64,000 nucleotides of DNA from Filimonas zeae. GTDB taxonomy: Bacteria > Bacteroidota > Bacteroidia > Chitinophagales > Chitinophagaceae. Under the pieces are notes generated by a model, which was given only the letters and a program-made list of their open reading frames with translations, was not told the origin of the DNA and made no database searches. Below, piece by piece: positions 1-8,675 of this stretch. Location of the stretch: contig NZ_BMIB01000001.1 in assembly GCF_014641615.1 (NCBI RefSeq), forward strand, positions 434,769 through 498,768. Reading direction: 5' to 3'. Positions within the stretch are counted from its first letter, which is position 1. Every line of letters starts with the position of its first letter. Position numbers and translations under genes: made by a program.

Positions 1-119
1 AAAGGGGGTGTTCCGATACTGCTGATGCAATAACCAGAACTAGCTAAAGGTAATATGCCTGTAGGGTATAACAAAATATTTGCGGCAGTATTTGGCTTGT
101 GTATAAATCCAATATAACT

Positions 120-2003
120 ATGGTAGCAACCTTACGAAGAAGCAGGCCTGTTACACTGGACATACAGTTGCTTGCCATACAGCCTCATAACAATCTGGTA
201 ATTCAGCGGAAGGGGAAACTGCTGAACCCACACTTACCCATTTGGAACAATAAGAATGTTTGTACTACTCCGGTGGCAGTGGCTTTTGATATCGGTAACG
301 ACCGGAAGCCACAGCTGGAAGTGCAACTGGCTGTTGGCGGCAACGTAGGGCAGGGGGTGCTCGAAATATTTGCTGCCAATAGTATCTTATTGTTCCGGGG
401 TTTGTTTAACCGCTCGCAAACCGTAATGGCTACGGCGGTTTATACACCCGAAGTACTATCGCAACTGCAGGATGATATGTTGTACCTGCAGCTTACTATG
501 GATGATGGTACCCAGGTGCCTTTAGGTACCATACCTGTTGAAATGTATTGGATGAATATAGCTGAACTGCCGGATGCCGTTCACAGAAATGGTATTCCGG
601 TAGAACTGCTGCAGGCCTTGTGCAGCGCTGTTACGCTGGCCAGCTATTTTCCGTCCGAAGCTGCTTATATGTATCCGGTACAGGCTATTGTACAAAGCCT
701 GTTTAATAATCAGGGGCCGCGGTTAGATGTATATAGTGGTGCCGCCCGTTTTGTAACAGTAAATAATTTTAATAATATAACACTGCATTACCAGGCATGG
801 CGTGCTGCACAGGCAGTTGGTGGCGCAGTAGCCAGTAGTTTTGATATAGCAGCGGTATTACAATACCTGTTATGCAGTTATGGATACCGTACTTATTACT
901 GCCTGCTGGCGCGTACGGGGTACCTGTCGCTTACCAACCTGCTGGGCAGAGGTTTAAGCAACAACCCGTTGTATGCCGCAACAGATATGCCTGTTGTAAG
1001 CCCCGCCGCCACCGGCAGAACAGCATGGAGCAATCATAGTTTTGTATACATACCCGCCTATGGTGTAGTGGCAGATGCGGCAGTAGGCCCGCACATGGGA
1101 TATGAAATGATGGGTGATTACCTTACGCAGCTGCTGGATCAGGCGTATTATAAACAGGCCGCATTGCCGGAGCCGGGTGAGCATACGGTAGAACAGTATA
1201 CAGGCGTAACCAGTACAGATACCATCAGCAGTGTACACACGCTGCCTCATTTTACGCATACCGCAGCTTTTATTCAGGAAAACGATTTTTCTTTTAAAAG
1301 CTTTTGCGTACTGGCCACAAAGGCAATAGCCGGTAAATGGCCGGAGCCGGAAACCATTCCTTACCTGCGGGGTGCCTGGAATACCTTTTATACAGAACTG
1401 GTACCGGGTGCGGAGGAAGTGATGCAGCTATGGATGCTGCGGCGTGATGATGCGTTGATTACTGTAAAACTATATGTGGTAAGCGGAAATAATGAACTGG
1501 CGTATAACCGCTTTGTGGCCCAGGCAGCCCTGTCGCAAACAGAAAAGCCTGCCATGAAAGCAGATACACCGGGTATGGGGCATTTTTCTGCACACAGTGC
1601 TGTTGAAGGTGAAAACAGATATATATGGGTATACCATAATGCCGTACTGGAATTAACCAGTTCAGACACAGACCTTGACCTTAACCTGATTGCATCCTGG
1701 TATTTTGCCTGGGCCAGTAATAACCTGGCAGAAGAAGTAACGTATTGTTTGCCATCAACTGATGTTACCTGTAACGGGAACGGGGATTTTCCCGGAAAGG
1801 AGTTCGTTGTAACCTTAGATACCTCCGAAAGCACCTTGTTGCATTTTACACAAACAGGTAAAGGCGTGCGGCTCACGGGCCGCGACGCCCGACGCCTGGA
1901 GTTTGAAATAACAGCAGGTTTTCAGGCATCTCTGCAGTTACTTATTATAAATAAAGACACTTTGCTGGTAAATACCGCGCACCTGAAGCCTTCGGGCTTG
2001 TAG
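120..2003 (+). CDS. Transglutaminase-like fold protein, probably catalytically inactive
   Basis: The protein has 627 residues from the ATG at 120; a GTG at 99 would add seven residues, and I prefer the ATG. No signal peptide or membrane segment is apparent. The middle resembles a transglutaminase core: SFDIAAVLQYLL near residues 240-251 sits where these folds have a C-x-D-x-A motif before the core helix, followed by NHSFVYIP (His306) and GVVADAAVGP (Asp319), which fit the catalytic His and Asp strands. The position expected for the nucleophilic Cys is Ser240. The flanks (residues 1-150 and 380-627) look beta-rich and are not recognised. It lies 31 bases upstream of tilS in the same direction. 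The fold call is inference from motif spacing; the true function is unknown. Confidence 0.55.
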   Translation: MVATLRRSRPVTLDIQLLAIQPHNNLVIQRKGKLLNPHLPIWNNKNVCTTPVAVAFDIGNDRKPQLEVQLAVGGNVGQGVLEIFAANSILLFRGLFNRSQTVMATAVYTPEVLSQLQDDMLYLQLTMDDGTQVPLGTIPVEMYWMNIAELPDAVHRNGIPVELLQALCSAVTLASYFPSEAAYMYPVQAIVQSLFNNQGPRLDVYSGAARFVTVNNFNNITLHYQAWRAAQAVGGAVASSFDIAAVLQYLLCSYGYRTYYCLLARTGYLSLTNLLGRGLSNNPLYAATDMPVVSPAATGRTAWSNHSFVYIPAYGVVADAAVGPHMGYEMMGDYLTQLLDQAYYKQAALPEPGEHTVEQYTGVTSTDTISSVHTLPHFTHTAAFIQENDFSFKSFCVLATKAIAGKWPEPETIPYLRGAWNTFYTELVPGAEEVMQLWMLRRDDALITVKLYVVSGNNELAYNRFVAQAALSQTEKPAMKADTPGMGHFSAHSAVEGENRYIWVYHNAVLELTSSDTDLDLNLIASWYFAWASNNLAEEVTYCLPSTDVTCNGNGDFPGKEFVVTLDTSESTLLHFTQTGKGVRLTGRDARRLEFEITAGFQASLQLLIINKDTLLVNTAHLKPSGL

Positions 2004-2034
2004 GGCAACTGCCGCTTTTTGTGCATATTGCAAT

Positions 2035-3396
2035 ATGAATCAGGTTGCAGCACGTTTTCAGCAGTATTGGAAAAAACATTTTAACCACCTTCCGGCAGGT
2101 AACACACATGTAATACTGGCGGTAAGTGGGGGTATAGACAGTGTGGTGCTGGCCCACCTGCTGCATACAACGGGTATCACTTTTTCGCTGGCACATGGCA
2201 ACTTTGGCCTGCGTGGCGAAGAGAGTGAGCGGGATGAAGCCTTTGTGCGTAACATGGGTGTGCAGTATGGGGTAGAGGTGCATGTGCAACGTTTTGCTAC
2301 TGCACAATGGACACAGCAGCAGAAAGTAAGTATACAGGAAGCTGCAAGAATATTACGTTACACATGGTTTGAACAAATATGGAGCAGGTTACCGCACGCC
2401 CCCCGTGCGGTGGCCACCGCCCACCACGCCAACGACAGCATGGAAACCCTGCTGATGAATTTTTTCAGAGGCACCGGCATCAGTGGCTTACACGGCATTC
2501 AACCGGTACAGGGGCATATCATTCGTCCTTTACTATTTGCTACCCGCCAGGAGATTAGCAGTTATGCAGTACAACACCAGCTGCAATGGGTAGAAGACTC
2601 TTCCAACGCCTCCGATAAATATACCCGTAACTATTTTCGCCTGCAACTGATTCCGGGCCTGCAACAGGTTTTTCCGGAAGTAGAAGAAAATTTATTACAG
2701 AACATAGAACGCTTTACAGAAGTGGAAATGCTGTACCGCCAGGCCGTAAGCCAGCAGCTGGAAAAACTGGTGGAACAAAAAGGGGCCGAGCAGCATATAC
2801 CCATTTACAAACTGTTGAAGGCAACACCCCTGCATACCCTGTTATGGGAAATGATACGCCCGTTTCAGTTTACTGCTGCCCAAACCGAAGAAGTAAAAAA
2901 ACTACTTACCACGGGCGGGCAGGGCAGCTATATTACTTCTGCCACACACCGCATTATTAAAAACAGAAACTGGCTGATTATTGCACCTGTTAAGGTAGAA
3001 GAGGCTGAGCATATTATAATAGAAGATTTTGCAGGCAACAGCCTGTTTTCGCAGGGGAGCATTCAGATGCAGTTATCTGAGCAGCCGATGGCTGAAAAAG
3101 AAATGCAGCAGCCACCACAGGTAGGTTTGTTTGATGCAGATGCTATTCAGTTTCCTTTATTACTGCGCCCCTGGAAAACGGGCGATTACTTTTACCCGCT
3201 GGGTATGCAGAAAAAGAAAAAGATCAATCGTTTTCTGATTGATCTGAAACTGTCTGCCACCGATAAAGAAAAGACATGGGTGCTGGTAATGAACGAGAAA
3301 ATCATATGGGTGGTGGGCCGCCGTATTGACAACCGGTTTAAAGTAACACCCCATACCAAGCGGGTGCTGAAACTTACGTATACCGCAGCAAAGTAA
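2035..3396 (+). CDS. tilS: tRNA(Ile)-lysidine synthase TilS
   Basis: TilS attaches lysine to C34 of tRNA-Ile(CAU), using ATP, so that the anticodon reads AUA instead of AUG. The N-type ATP pyrophosphatase PP-loop SGGIDS is at residues 31-36, followed by the family-typical HHANDSMETLLMNFFRGTG stretch and later the LLRPWKTGDYFYPLGM segment typical of the TilS C-terminal domain. The length of 453 residues is normal. The gene follows the transglutaminase-like gene by 31 bases and is convergent with a rhomboid gene. Its last codons form one arm of an 18-bp perfect inverted repeat whose loop contains the TAA stop codon. Confidence 0.95.
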   Translation: MNQVAARFQQYWKKHFNHLPAGNTHVILAVSGGIDSVVLAHLLHTTGITFSLAHGNFGLRGEESERDEAFVRNMGVQYGVEVHVQRFATAQWTQQQKVSIQEAARILRYTWFEQIWSRLPHAPRAVATAHHANDSMETLLMNFFRGTGISGLHGIQPVQGHIIRPLLFATRQEISSYAVQHQLQWVEDSSNASDKYTRNYFRLQLIPGLQQVFPEVEENLLQNIERFTEVEMLYRQAVSQQLEKLVEQKGAEQHIPIYKLLKATPLHTLLWEMIRPFQFTAAQTEEVKKLLTTGGQGSYITSATHRIIKNRNWLIIAPVKVEEAEHIIIEDFAGNSLFSQGSIQMQLSEQPMAEKEMQQPPQVGLFDADAIQFPLLLRPWKTGDYFYPLGMQKKKKINRFLIDLKLSATDKEKTWVLVMNEKIIWVVGRRIDNRFKVTPHTKRVLKLTYTAAK

Positions 3397-3414
3397 TGCT
3401 GCGGTATACGTAAG
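3373..3414. terminator. 18-bp perfect inverted repeat between convergent tilS and rhomboid genes
   Basis: Positions 3373-3390 and 3397-3414 are perfect reverse complements (arms begin CTTACGTATACC and end GGTATACGTAAG) around the loop AAGTAA. The left arm encodes the last residues of TilS and the loop holds its stop codon; the right arm fills almost the entire intergenic gap before the rhomboid stop at 3416. There is no U-tract on either side, so it may be a bidirectional, factor-assisted terminator or an mRNA 3'-end protector. The hairpin is seen directly; the role is inferred. Confidence 0.55.
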
Positions 3415-3415
3415 C

Positions 3416-4060
3416 TTATACCAGATGAAAATACGTACCTATCTGGTACACAAAATTGCTGAGTACATTAAAGTCCGCAACAAAGTAACCTATTACAATA
3501 AGAAAGGCCATACCGTATATAGCGCCCCATAAGTGGGCAGAATGGTCGATGCGGCTGTTTTCCTGTTTGGCCATGTACGAAGTGGCAATCAGAAACAGCG
3601 GAGCAAACAAAAAGGCAGGTATTTTAAGGAAGGGTATAAAAATGATACCCATTTTTTGTGCAGGATACAGCAGCATAAAACAGAACGAAACTGCTGAAAT
3701 AGCACCAGATGCGCCCACACTGGAAAAGCCATAGTTGTCTTTATGCTTCGCATAGTTAGGCAGGTCGCAGGCCACCGCAGCCGTAAGGTACAACAGGGCA
3801 TACACCAGCTTTCCGGTAACACCAAAAATGTTCATAAACGACATTTCTATCAGTTGTCCAAACATATACAAGGCATACATATTAAACGCCAGGTGCATGT
3901 AACCGCTGTGTACAAAAGCACCGGTGATAAAGCGGTACCATTGTTTGCGGTAATGAACGGCGGTAGGCACAAAAGCCAGATCGGACTTTACCTTATAATT
4001 GTTTTCTGCCGAAAGGGAAATCAATACTGTAAGAACAATAATTGCAATAGTAACAGTCAT
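3416..4060 (-). CDS. Rhomboid family intramembrane serine protease
   Basis: This 214-residue integral membrane protein belongs to the rhomboid family, which cleaves substrates within the membrane with a Ser-His dyad. The GASGA motif (catalytic Ser118) and the HLWGAIYG motif (His176) are both intact, and FVHSGYMHLAFNMYALYMFG (about 49-68) matches the family's L1 loop and second helix. About six transmembrane helices can be drawn: 3-17, 52-70, 84-98, 114-133, 140-161 and 177-197. It is transcribed towards tilS and away from nothing obvious; substrate unknown. Size and motifs make the family assignment secure. Confidence 0.9.
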   Translation of the reverse strand: MTVTIAIIVLTVLISLSAENNYKVKSDLAFVPTAVHYRKQWYRFITGAFVHSGYMHLAFNMYALYMFGQLIEMSFMNIFGVTGKLVYALLYLTAAVACDLPNYAKHKDNYGFSSVGASGAISAVSFCFMLLYPAQKMGIIFIPFLKIPAFLFAPLFLIATSYMAKQENSRIDHSAHLWGAIYGMAFLIVIGYFVADFNVLSNFVYQIGTYFHLV

Positions 4061-4104
4061 AACAACAAACCTGGTTTAGTGTAAACGTGTGTGCCGCGCA
4101 GGGC

Positions 4105-4578
4105 CTACATATGATGATATTTTTCGTTGCGCAAGATAGTACATGCCCGGTAAACCTGCTCTGCCAGCACCAGCCTTACCAGCATATGCGGTAATACCAG
4201 TTTAGACAGGCTCCATACAAAATTAGCACGCTTTGTAACGCTTTCATCTACCCCAAACGCACCACCAATTAAAAACACCACACGGCGGGTGCTTTCGTTG
4301 GCTTTTTGCTGTACCAGCTGCGCCAGTTCGGGCGATGACAGTTGTTTACCGCGCTCATCCAGCAGAATCAGCTGATCGTCTGGCTGCAAAGCCTGTAATA
4401 TCAGCGCCGCTTCCTGCTTTTTCAGTTCCGCTTCCTGCATTACGCCTGCGTTTTTAGGCGGCGCAATAATTTGCCAGGCCACCGTAAAGTACTTGTTAAT
4501 GCGGCCGGTAAAATCTTCCACGCCCTGCTTTATATATGCCTCATGGGGTTTACCCACGGAATAGAAAAAAATCTTCAC
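4105..4578 (-). CDS. rlmH: 23S rRNA (pseudouridine-1915-N3) methyltransferase RlmH
   Basis: RlmH is the small SPOUT-class methyltransferase that methylates pseudouridine 1915 in helix 69 of 23S rRNA in assembled 70S ribosomes. At 157 residues it has the family length; it shows the FLIGGAFGVDE segment of the SAM-binding knot and the conserved C-terminal HMLVRLVLAEQVYRACTI run ending in YHHM. The family N-terminus MKIxxxxVGK fixes the start at a GTG codon (complement of 4576-4578). It is divergent from the MG2-like gene and lies 44 bases downstream of the rhomboid gene start on the same strand. Confidence 0.95.
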   Translation of the reverse strand: MKIFFYSVGKPHEAYIKQGVEDFTGRINKYFTVAWQIIAPPKNAGVMQEAELKKQEAALILQALQPDDQLILLDERGKQLSSPELAQLVQQKANESTRRVVFLIGGAFGVDESVTKRANFVWSLSKLVLPHMLVRLVLAEQVYRACTILRNEKYHHM

Positions 4579-4632
4579 CGTGGCAAGTTATACAAAAAGG
4601 CGCAACCGTCTGGTACTGTCCTGAAATGAGGA

Positions 4633-4660
4633 TTGTTATTAAAGAATTAAAGTATATTGG
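4633..4660 (+). promoter_or_regulatory. Possible Bacteroidota-type promoter for the MG2-like gene
   Basis: TTG at 4633-4635 is followed 17 bases later by TATATTGG at 4653-4660, a seven-of-eight match to TAnnTTTG. The spacer is two bases shorter than ideal and the ATG at 4671 would leave almost no leader, so confidence is low. Confidence 0.35.
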
Positions 4661-4670
4661 CTTTTGTCAT

Positions 4671-7130
4671 ATGAAATCTATGTTTACCAAGCAATCAACC
4701 AGGCCTCTTATCAGTTGTATTTGTATGTGTATGCTGGTGCTGCAGGCCAACGCCCAGCAAAAGCCCGCCCGCCGGTTTACCCTGTTTTTTGAAAAAGTAT
4801 ATGTACATACCGACCGGGATTATTACACAGCCGGGGAAGATATATGGTTTAAAGCCTATTGTACCGATGCACAAACCAACCTGCCTGCACCCAACAGCGC
4901 CAATGTATATGCCGAGTTGCTATCGCCCGAAGGCGTAGTGGTAGACCGGGAAGTGCTGCACCTGCAAAACGGAGGTGCTAATGGCGATTTTAAACTGGAT
5001 GAAGCCCTGCCTGCCGGCCGCTACCGTTTACGGGCCTATACCAGCTGGATGCGCAACTTTGGCAGCATGTTCTTTTTTACCAAAGACCTGTATGTAAGCA
5101 AAGGTGCAAAGGATAGCACTGCGGCTGCAAACAGCAACGTACAAACCGCGGCCACGGCAAACAACAACGCGCAAGCGGCTGCAACCTCCACTGCCGCACA
5201 ATCAGATAACAGAATATTATTTTTCCCCGAAGGGGGCTCGCTGATTGCCGGTGTAAAAAGCCGCATTGCTTTTAAAGCAGAAAGTGCCGTTGGTAAAGGC
5301 ATAGCGCTGAAAGGCACTGTACTTGCCGCCGATGGCAAAGCCGTAGCTGAAATACAAACCACCCATTTGGGCATGGGCAGTTTTGAACTACAGCCCCAGC
5401 CGGGTGTAGTCTATCGCTTTCAGGGCAGGCTACCTGATGGCAAACCCGTTACGGCCGATCTGCCACAGGCACTGGAGCAGGGGCTGGCCATAAAGATTAC
5501 CGAAAAAGATACGCTGCTGGTAGTAGATATATTTACCAACCCCGCCACCTTACAGGCCGAAGGCCCTATGCGCGTAACCCTGGGCGGTAAACACGCCGGT
5601 AAGTTTTACCTGGAAGATACCGTTACCCTTACTCAACCCCATGCAGTAATGCAGGTAGCTAAAAGCCATTTTCCGGAAGGAGTGGCTGCGTTTACTTTAT
5701 ACGATGCGCGCCTGCGCCCGCAATGCGAAAGGCTGGTATATATAGAAAAAGAAGTAGCCCAGGTAACACTGCGCTTAAAAACGGATAAGCCAGAGTACAG
5801 CCCCGCAGAGCAGGCCGCCGTATACCTTACCGCCACTGCAGAAGATGGTAGCGCTGTAAAAGCACAGCTATCGCTGGCAGTAGTGGATGCTGGCATTATA
5901 CCCGTAGCCACAGAAAACATAATCACCTACCTGCAACTGCAAAGTGAGCTGCGGGGCGAAATAGAACAACCGCTTGCTTATTTTAATAAAGACAATGCCC
6001 AACGGAAACAGCAGCTGGATCTGCTGCTGAGCACCCAGGGCTGGCGCGATTTTCTGTGGCGCCGTGTAAAGGATACTGCTATTGTAGTGCGCTACCTGCC
6101 CGAGCCGGGCATTACCCTCAGCGGCCATGTTAAGCAGGTATTGGGTGGTAAGCCATTGCCTAAAATGAACATTACCCTTATGGCCAATGAGGCCAGAGGC
6201 AATAAGATATACTTTACAGAAAGTGACAGCTCCGGCGCCTGGTTTCTGGATGGCCTGCCGCTGTACGGCCCGCGGCAGATAAGGCTTACCTCCCGCAACC
6301 CTTCCGGCAAGGGTGGGGGCATGCTTACTATGGATTCTGTGTTACAGGCTTCTGTACCCGTGCCGCCTTTACCGCAATACACACCCCTGTTACCAGATAC
6401 CGCTGCACTGGTAAAACAGTTTACCACAGAATCACAAAAACGGCAAACGCTGCTGCGCAAACAGCAGGAAGCTGACACCCGCGAGCTGGAAGGGGTAGTG
6501 GTAAAAAACACGCCTAAAACAGCCGTGTTCAGAGATGGACATTATGTAAGCTTTGGTGGGCCCGATTCTACCTTCCGCATTACCGCAGCCGATTTTAAAG
6601 ATTACGAAACACTGGAAAACTTTATACTGCACCGCATGCCGGGCGCTACGTCCAGTGCCGATACGCAGGGCGTATTTTTTATGTCGAACGGCCAGCGCAT
6701 ACGCCCGCGCTTTAAAGTGGATAACGTGGAAGACCTGTTTGAGCGCATTGACTTTTACAGCCTGCCTATGAACGTAATTGAACAGGTAACCATACGCCAT
6801 ATGCTAAGTGCACAAATGACAGATGCCTGGTTTGTATACCTTACCCTGAAACCCGAAGCCTACCAGCGCAAACAGCTGGATTTGCTGAATGTTACCATTG
6901 CCGGCTATTACGAGGCGCGGGATTTTTATGTACCCACCCCGGGGCCAAACGCTCCGCGCCAGCTGCCCCGCACCACCGTTTGGTGGCAGCCCAACGTAAC
7001 TACCGGGGCGGGCAGCAAGCCGGTACGTTATCATAACCCTGGCAATAAAACCACCATACGCATTGTGGCTGAGGGTATTACAGACAAAGGAGTGCCCGTG
7101 GCCGGTGTTGTGAACTATAATATAAAATAA
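4671..7130 (+). CDS. Secreted MG2-like / TonB-plug-like protein
   Basis: From the ATG at 4671 the protein has 819 residues; longer reading back to 4536 overlaps rlmH and is rejected. Residues 1-28 form a Sec signal peptide ending ANA before QQKP. Next comes KVYVHTDRDYYTAGEDIWFKAY, the hallmark of macroglobulin MG2-type domains found in Bacteroidota secreted proteins. An Ala/Asn-rich linker spans about 145-177. Further beta domains follow, including one with carboxypeptidase-regulatory character (about 480-550), and a C-terminal stretch with NFILHRMPGA and IDFYSLPMNVIEQVTI like a TonB-receptor plug without a barrel. Probably periplasmic or outer-membrane-associated; function unknown. Similar proteins are common in the phylum. 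Confidence 0.7.
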   Translation: MKSMFTKQSTRPLISCICMCMLVLQANAQQKPARRFTLFFEKVYVHTDRDYYTAGEDIWFKAYCTDAQTNLPAPNSANVYAELLSPEGVVVDREVLHLQNGGANGDFKLDEALPAGRYRLRAYTSWMRNFGSMFFFTKDLYVSKGAKDSTAAANSNVQTAATANNNAQAAATSTAAQSDNRILFFPEGGSLIAGVKSRIAFKAESAVGKGIALKGTVLAADGKAVAEIQTTHLGMGSFELQPQPGVVYRFQGRLPDGKPVTADLPQALEQGLAIKITEKDTLLVVDIFTNPATLQAEGPMRVTLGGKHAGKFYLEDTVTLTQPHAVMQVAKSHFPEGVAAFTLYDARLRPQCERLVYIEKEVAQVTLRLKTDKPEYSPAEQAAVYLTATAEDGSAVKAQLSLAVVDAGIIPVATENIITYLQLQSELRGEIEQPLAYFNKDNAQRKQQLDLLLSTQGWRDFLWRRVKDTAIVVRYLPEPGITLSGHVKQVLGGKPLPKMNITLMANEARGNKIYFTESDSSGAWFLDGLPLYGPRQIRLTSRNPSGKGGGMLTMDSVLQASVPVPPLPQYTPLLPDTAALVKQFTTESQKRQTLLRKQQEADTRELEGVVVKNTPKTAVFRDGHYVSFGGPDSTFRITAADFKDYETLENFILHRMPGATSSADTQGVFFMSNGQRIRPRFKVDNVEDLFERIDFYSLPMNVIEQVTIRHMLSAQMTDAWFVYLTLKPEAYQRKQLDLLNVTIAGYYEARDFYVPTPGPNAPRQLPRTTVWWQPNVTTGAGSKPVRYHNPGNKTTIRIVAEGITDKGVPVAGVVNYNIK

Positions 7131-7182
7131 CGCCCCGCAATACTTTTCTTTTTTGATATTTGCAGTCCTTTAAACGAAAAGT

Positions 7183-8148
7183 ATGCGTGTAGCGATTAAT
7201 GGAATGGGGCGTATTGGCCGTTTGTTGTACCGCCGCCTGGCCACCAGTAAAGAGGTGGAGCTGGTAGCGGTAAATGATATTATGGACCCGGATAACCTGG
7301 CTTATCTTATTAAGTACGATTCTATATATGGTACCTATACAGAGCCTGTTCCCGCGCCCGGCATACGTTTTCTGCAATGTGCCGATCCGCGCCAGCTGCC
7401 CTGGAAAGAGCTGGAAGTGGATATAGTACTGGAATGTACCGGCGTATTTGCCAGCGAAGCAGGCGCAGCATTGCACCGCGAGGCAGGGGCTAAAAAAGTA
7501 ATGCTGTCCAGCACCGGCCCCGAAGGCGTACCGCTGCTTATTTACGGGTTTAACCAGCACCTGCTTACGGCAGATAGCACGCTGTTTTCGCCCGGTGGCT
7601 GCATGACCAACTGTTCTACCCATATTTTATATATCCTCAATGCTATCGGCATAGAATCTGTACAGATTAATATGCTGCACAGCTATACCTCCCGCCAGGA
7701 ACTGGTAGACGGGCCGCACAAAAGCCTGCGCCGGGGCCGGGCCGCAGCGGAATCTATTATTCCGTTTGAGGTAGATCTGTATCAGTCGCTGGAGCGTTTA
7801 TTCCCCAACCTGGAAGGTAAAATAGCCACCCTTTCTACCAGAATGCCGGTGGCCAACGGCGCCATGGGCGATTTTACCGTGCAAATGAAGGATGATGTAA
7901 CCGTAGCGCAGATTAACCGGATGTTTAAAAAAGCGGCCGAAACGGAATACGATGGGGTACTGGAATACACTACCGACCCGCTGGTGTCGCTGGATATTAA
8001 AGGAAATACCCATTCCTGTATTGTGGATGGCACCCTTACTTCGGTGGTAGGCAGGCAGTTAAAGCTGATTGTGTGGTTCGACAACGAATTTGGGTACACC
8101 AGCCGCATGATTGACTGGCTGTTTCATTGGGTACAATTGGGGAAATAA
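7183..8148 (+). CDS. Glyceraldehyde-3-phosphate / erythrose-4-phosphate dehydrogenase-like protein
   Basis: This 321-residue protein has the GAPDH architecture: NAD-binding INGMGRIGR (5-13), VNDI with the adenosine-binding Asp32, nucleophile Cys140 and partner His166 (HSYT), and a C-terminal VWFDNEFGYTSRM. It departs from glycolytic GAPDH in several places. The active-site loop reads SPGGCMTNC rather than SNASCTTNC, and the stretch LRRGRAAAESIIPFEVDLYQ resembles erythrose-4-phosphate dehydrogenases more than the STGAAKAVG loop of GAPDH. At 321 residues it is slightly short (usual 330-340). It could be a second GAPDH, an Epd-type enzyme or a divergent paralogue. Its neighbours do not decide the pathway. 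Confidence 0.8.
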   Translation: MRVAINGMGRIGRLLYRRLATSKEVELVAVNDIMDPDNLAYLIKYDSIYGTYTEPVPAPGIRFLQCADPRQLPWKELEVDIVLECTGVFASEAGAALHREAGAKKVMLSSTGPEGVPLLIYGFNQHLLTADSTLFSPGGCMTNCSTHILYILNAIGIESVQINMLHSYTSRQELVDGPHKSLRRGRAAAESIIPFEVDLYQSLERLFPNLEGKIATLSTRMPVANGAMGDFTVQMKDDVTVAQINRMFKKAAETEYDGVLEYTTDPLVSLDIKGNTHSCIVDGTLTSVVGRQLKLIVWFDNEFGYTSRMIDWLFHWVQLGK

Positions 8149-8199
8149 CCGCAGATTTTTGCTTATTTTGCTAAACAAGTTAACATTTAACAGAGATAT

Positions 8200-8673
8200 A
8201 TGATCAAATTACAAGTGATAGGAAACCTGGGTAAGGATTGCGTATTGAATAATGTGAACGGCAAAAACGTAATCAATTTCAGTGTGGCTCATACTGAAAA
8301 GTTCAGGGATGCTACCGGTAATATGAAAGATAGAACCATCTGGGTAGAGTGTGCTTACTGGACTGACAGAACCGGTATTGCGCCTTACCTGAAGAGAGGC
8401 ACCTCCGTATACGTGGAAGGAAACCCCGAGGTACGTACTTACCAAACCAACGATGGCCGTCAGGGTGCCAGCCTTACAATGCGTGTAGTAAGCGTGCAGT
8501 TACTGGGCGGTAACCGTTCAGACGGCGCAGAAGGCGGTGGCGGCGGTGGTTACAGCCAGCAGGGCGGTGGCAATAACTACGGCGGTGGTAACAATTACAA
8601 CTCACCAGCCAACACAGCACCAGCTGGCGGCGGCAGTGATATAACAGAACCTTTGGATGATCTTCCGTTTTAA
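8200..8673 (+). CDS. ssb: Single-stranded DNA-binding protein SSB
   Basis: SSB coats single-stranded DNA during replication, repair and recombination. Residues 1-105 form the OB fold, beginning MIKLQVIGNLGKD with the WVECAYWTDR and GTSVYVEGNPEVRTY strands. A Gly/Asn/Gln-rich flexible tail follows (about 108-145), and the acidic tip ends DDLPF, the protein-docking peptide of bacterial SSBs. The length of 157 residues is ordinary. The gene ends two bases before the next start, so it is likely co-transcribed with the dehydrogenase gene downstream. Many Bacteroidota carry more than one SSB, so this may or may not be the essential copy. Confidence 0.95.
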   Translation: MIKLQVIGNLGKDCVLNNVNGKNVINFSVAHTEKFRDATGNMKDRTIWVECAYWTDRTGIAPYLKRGTSVYVEGNPEVRTYQTNDGRQGASLTMRVVSVQLLGGNRSDGAEGGGGGGYSQQGGGNNYGGGNNYNSPANTAPAGGGSDITEPLDDLPF

Positions 8674-8675
8674 GC

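Noticed and set aside
1388..1876. 162-residue minus-strand ORF
   Set aside because: It is antisense to the transglutaminase-like gene and shows no family motif.
4536..4670. Upstream extension of the MG2-like gene
   Set aside because: It would overlap rlmH and bury the signal peptide; the ATG at 4671 gives a clean signal sequence.
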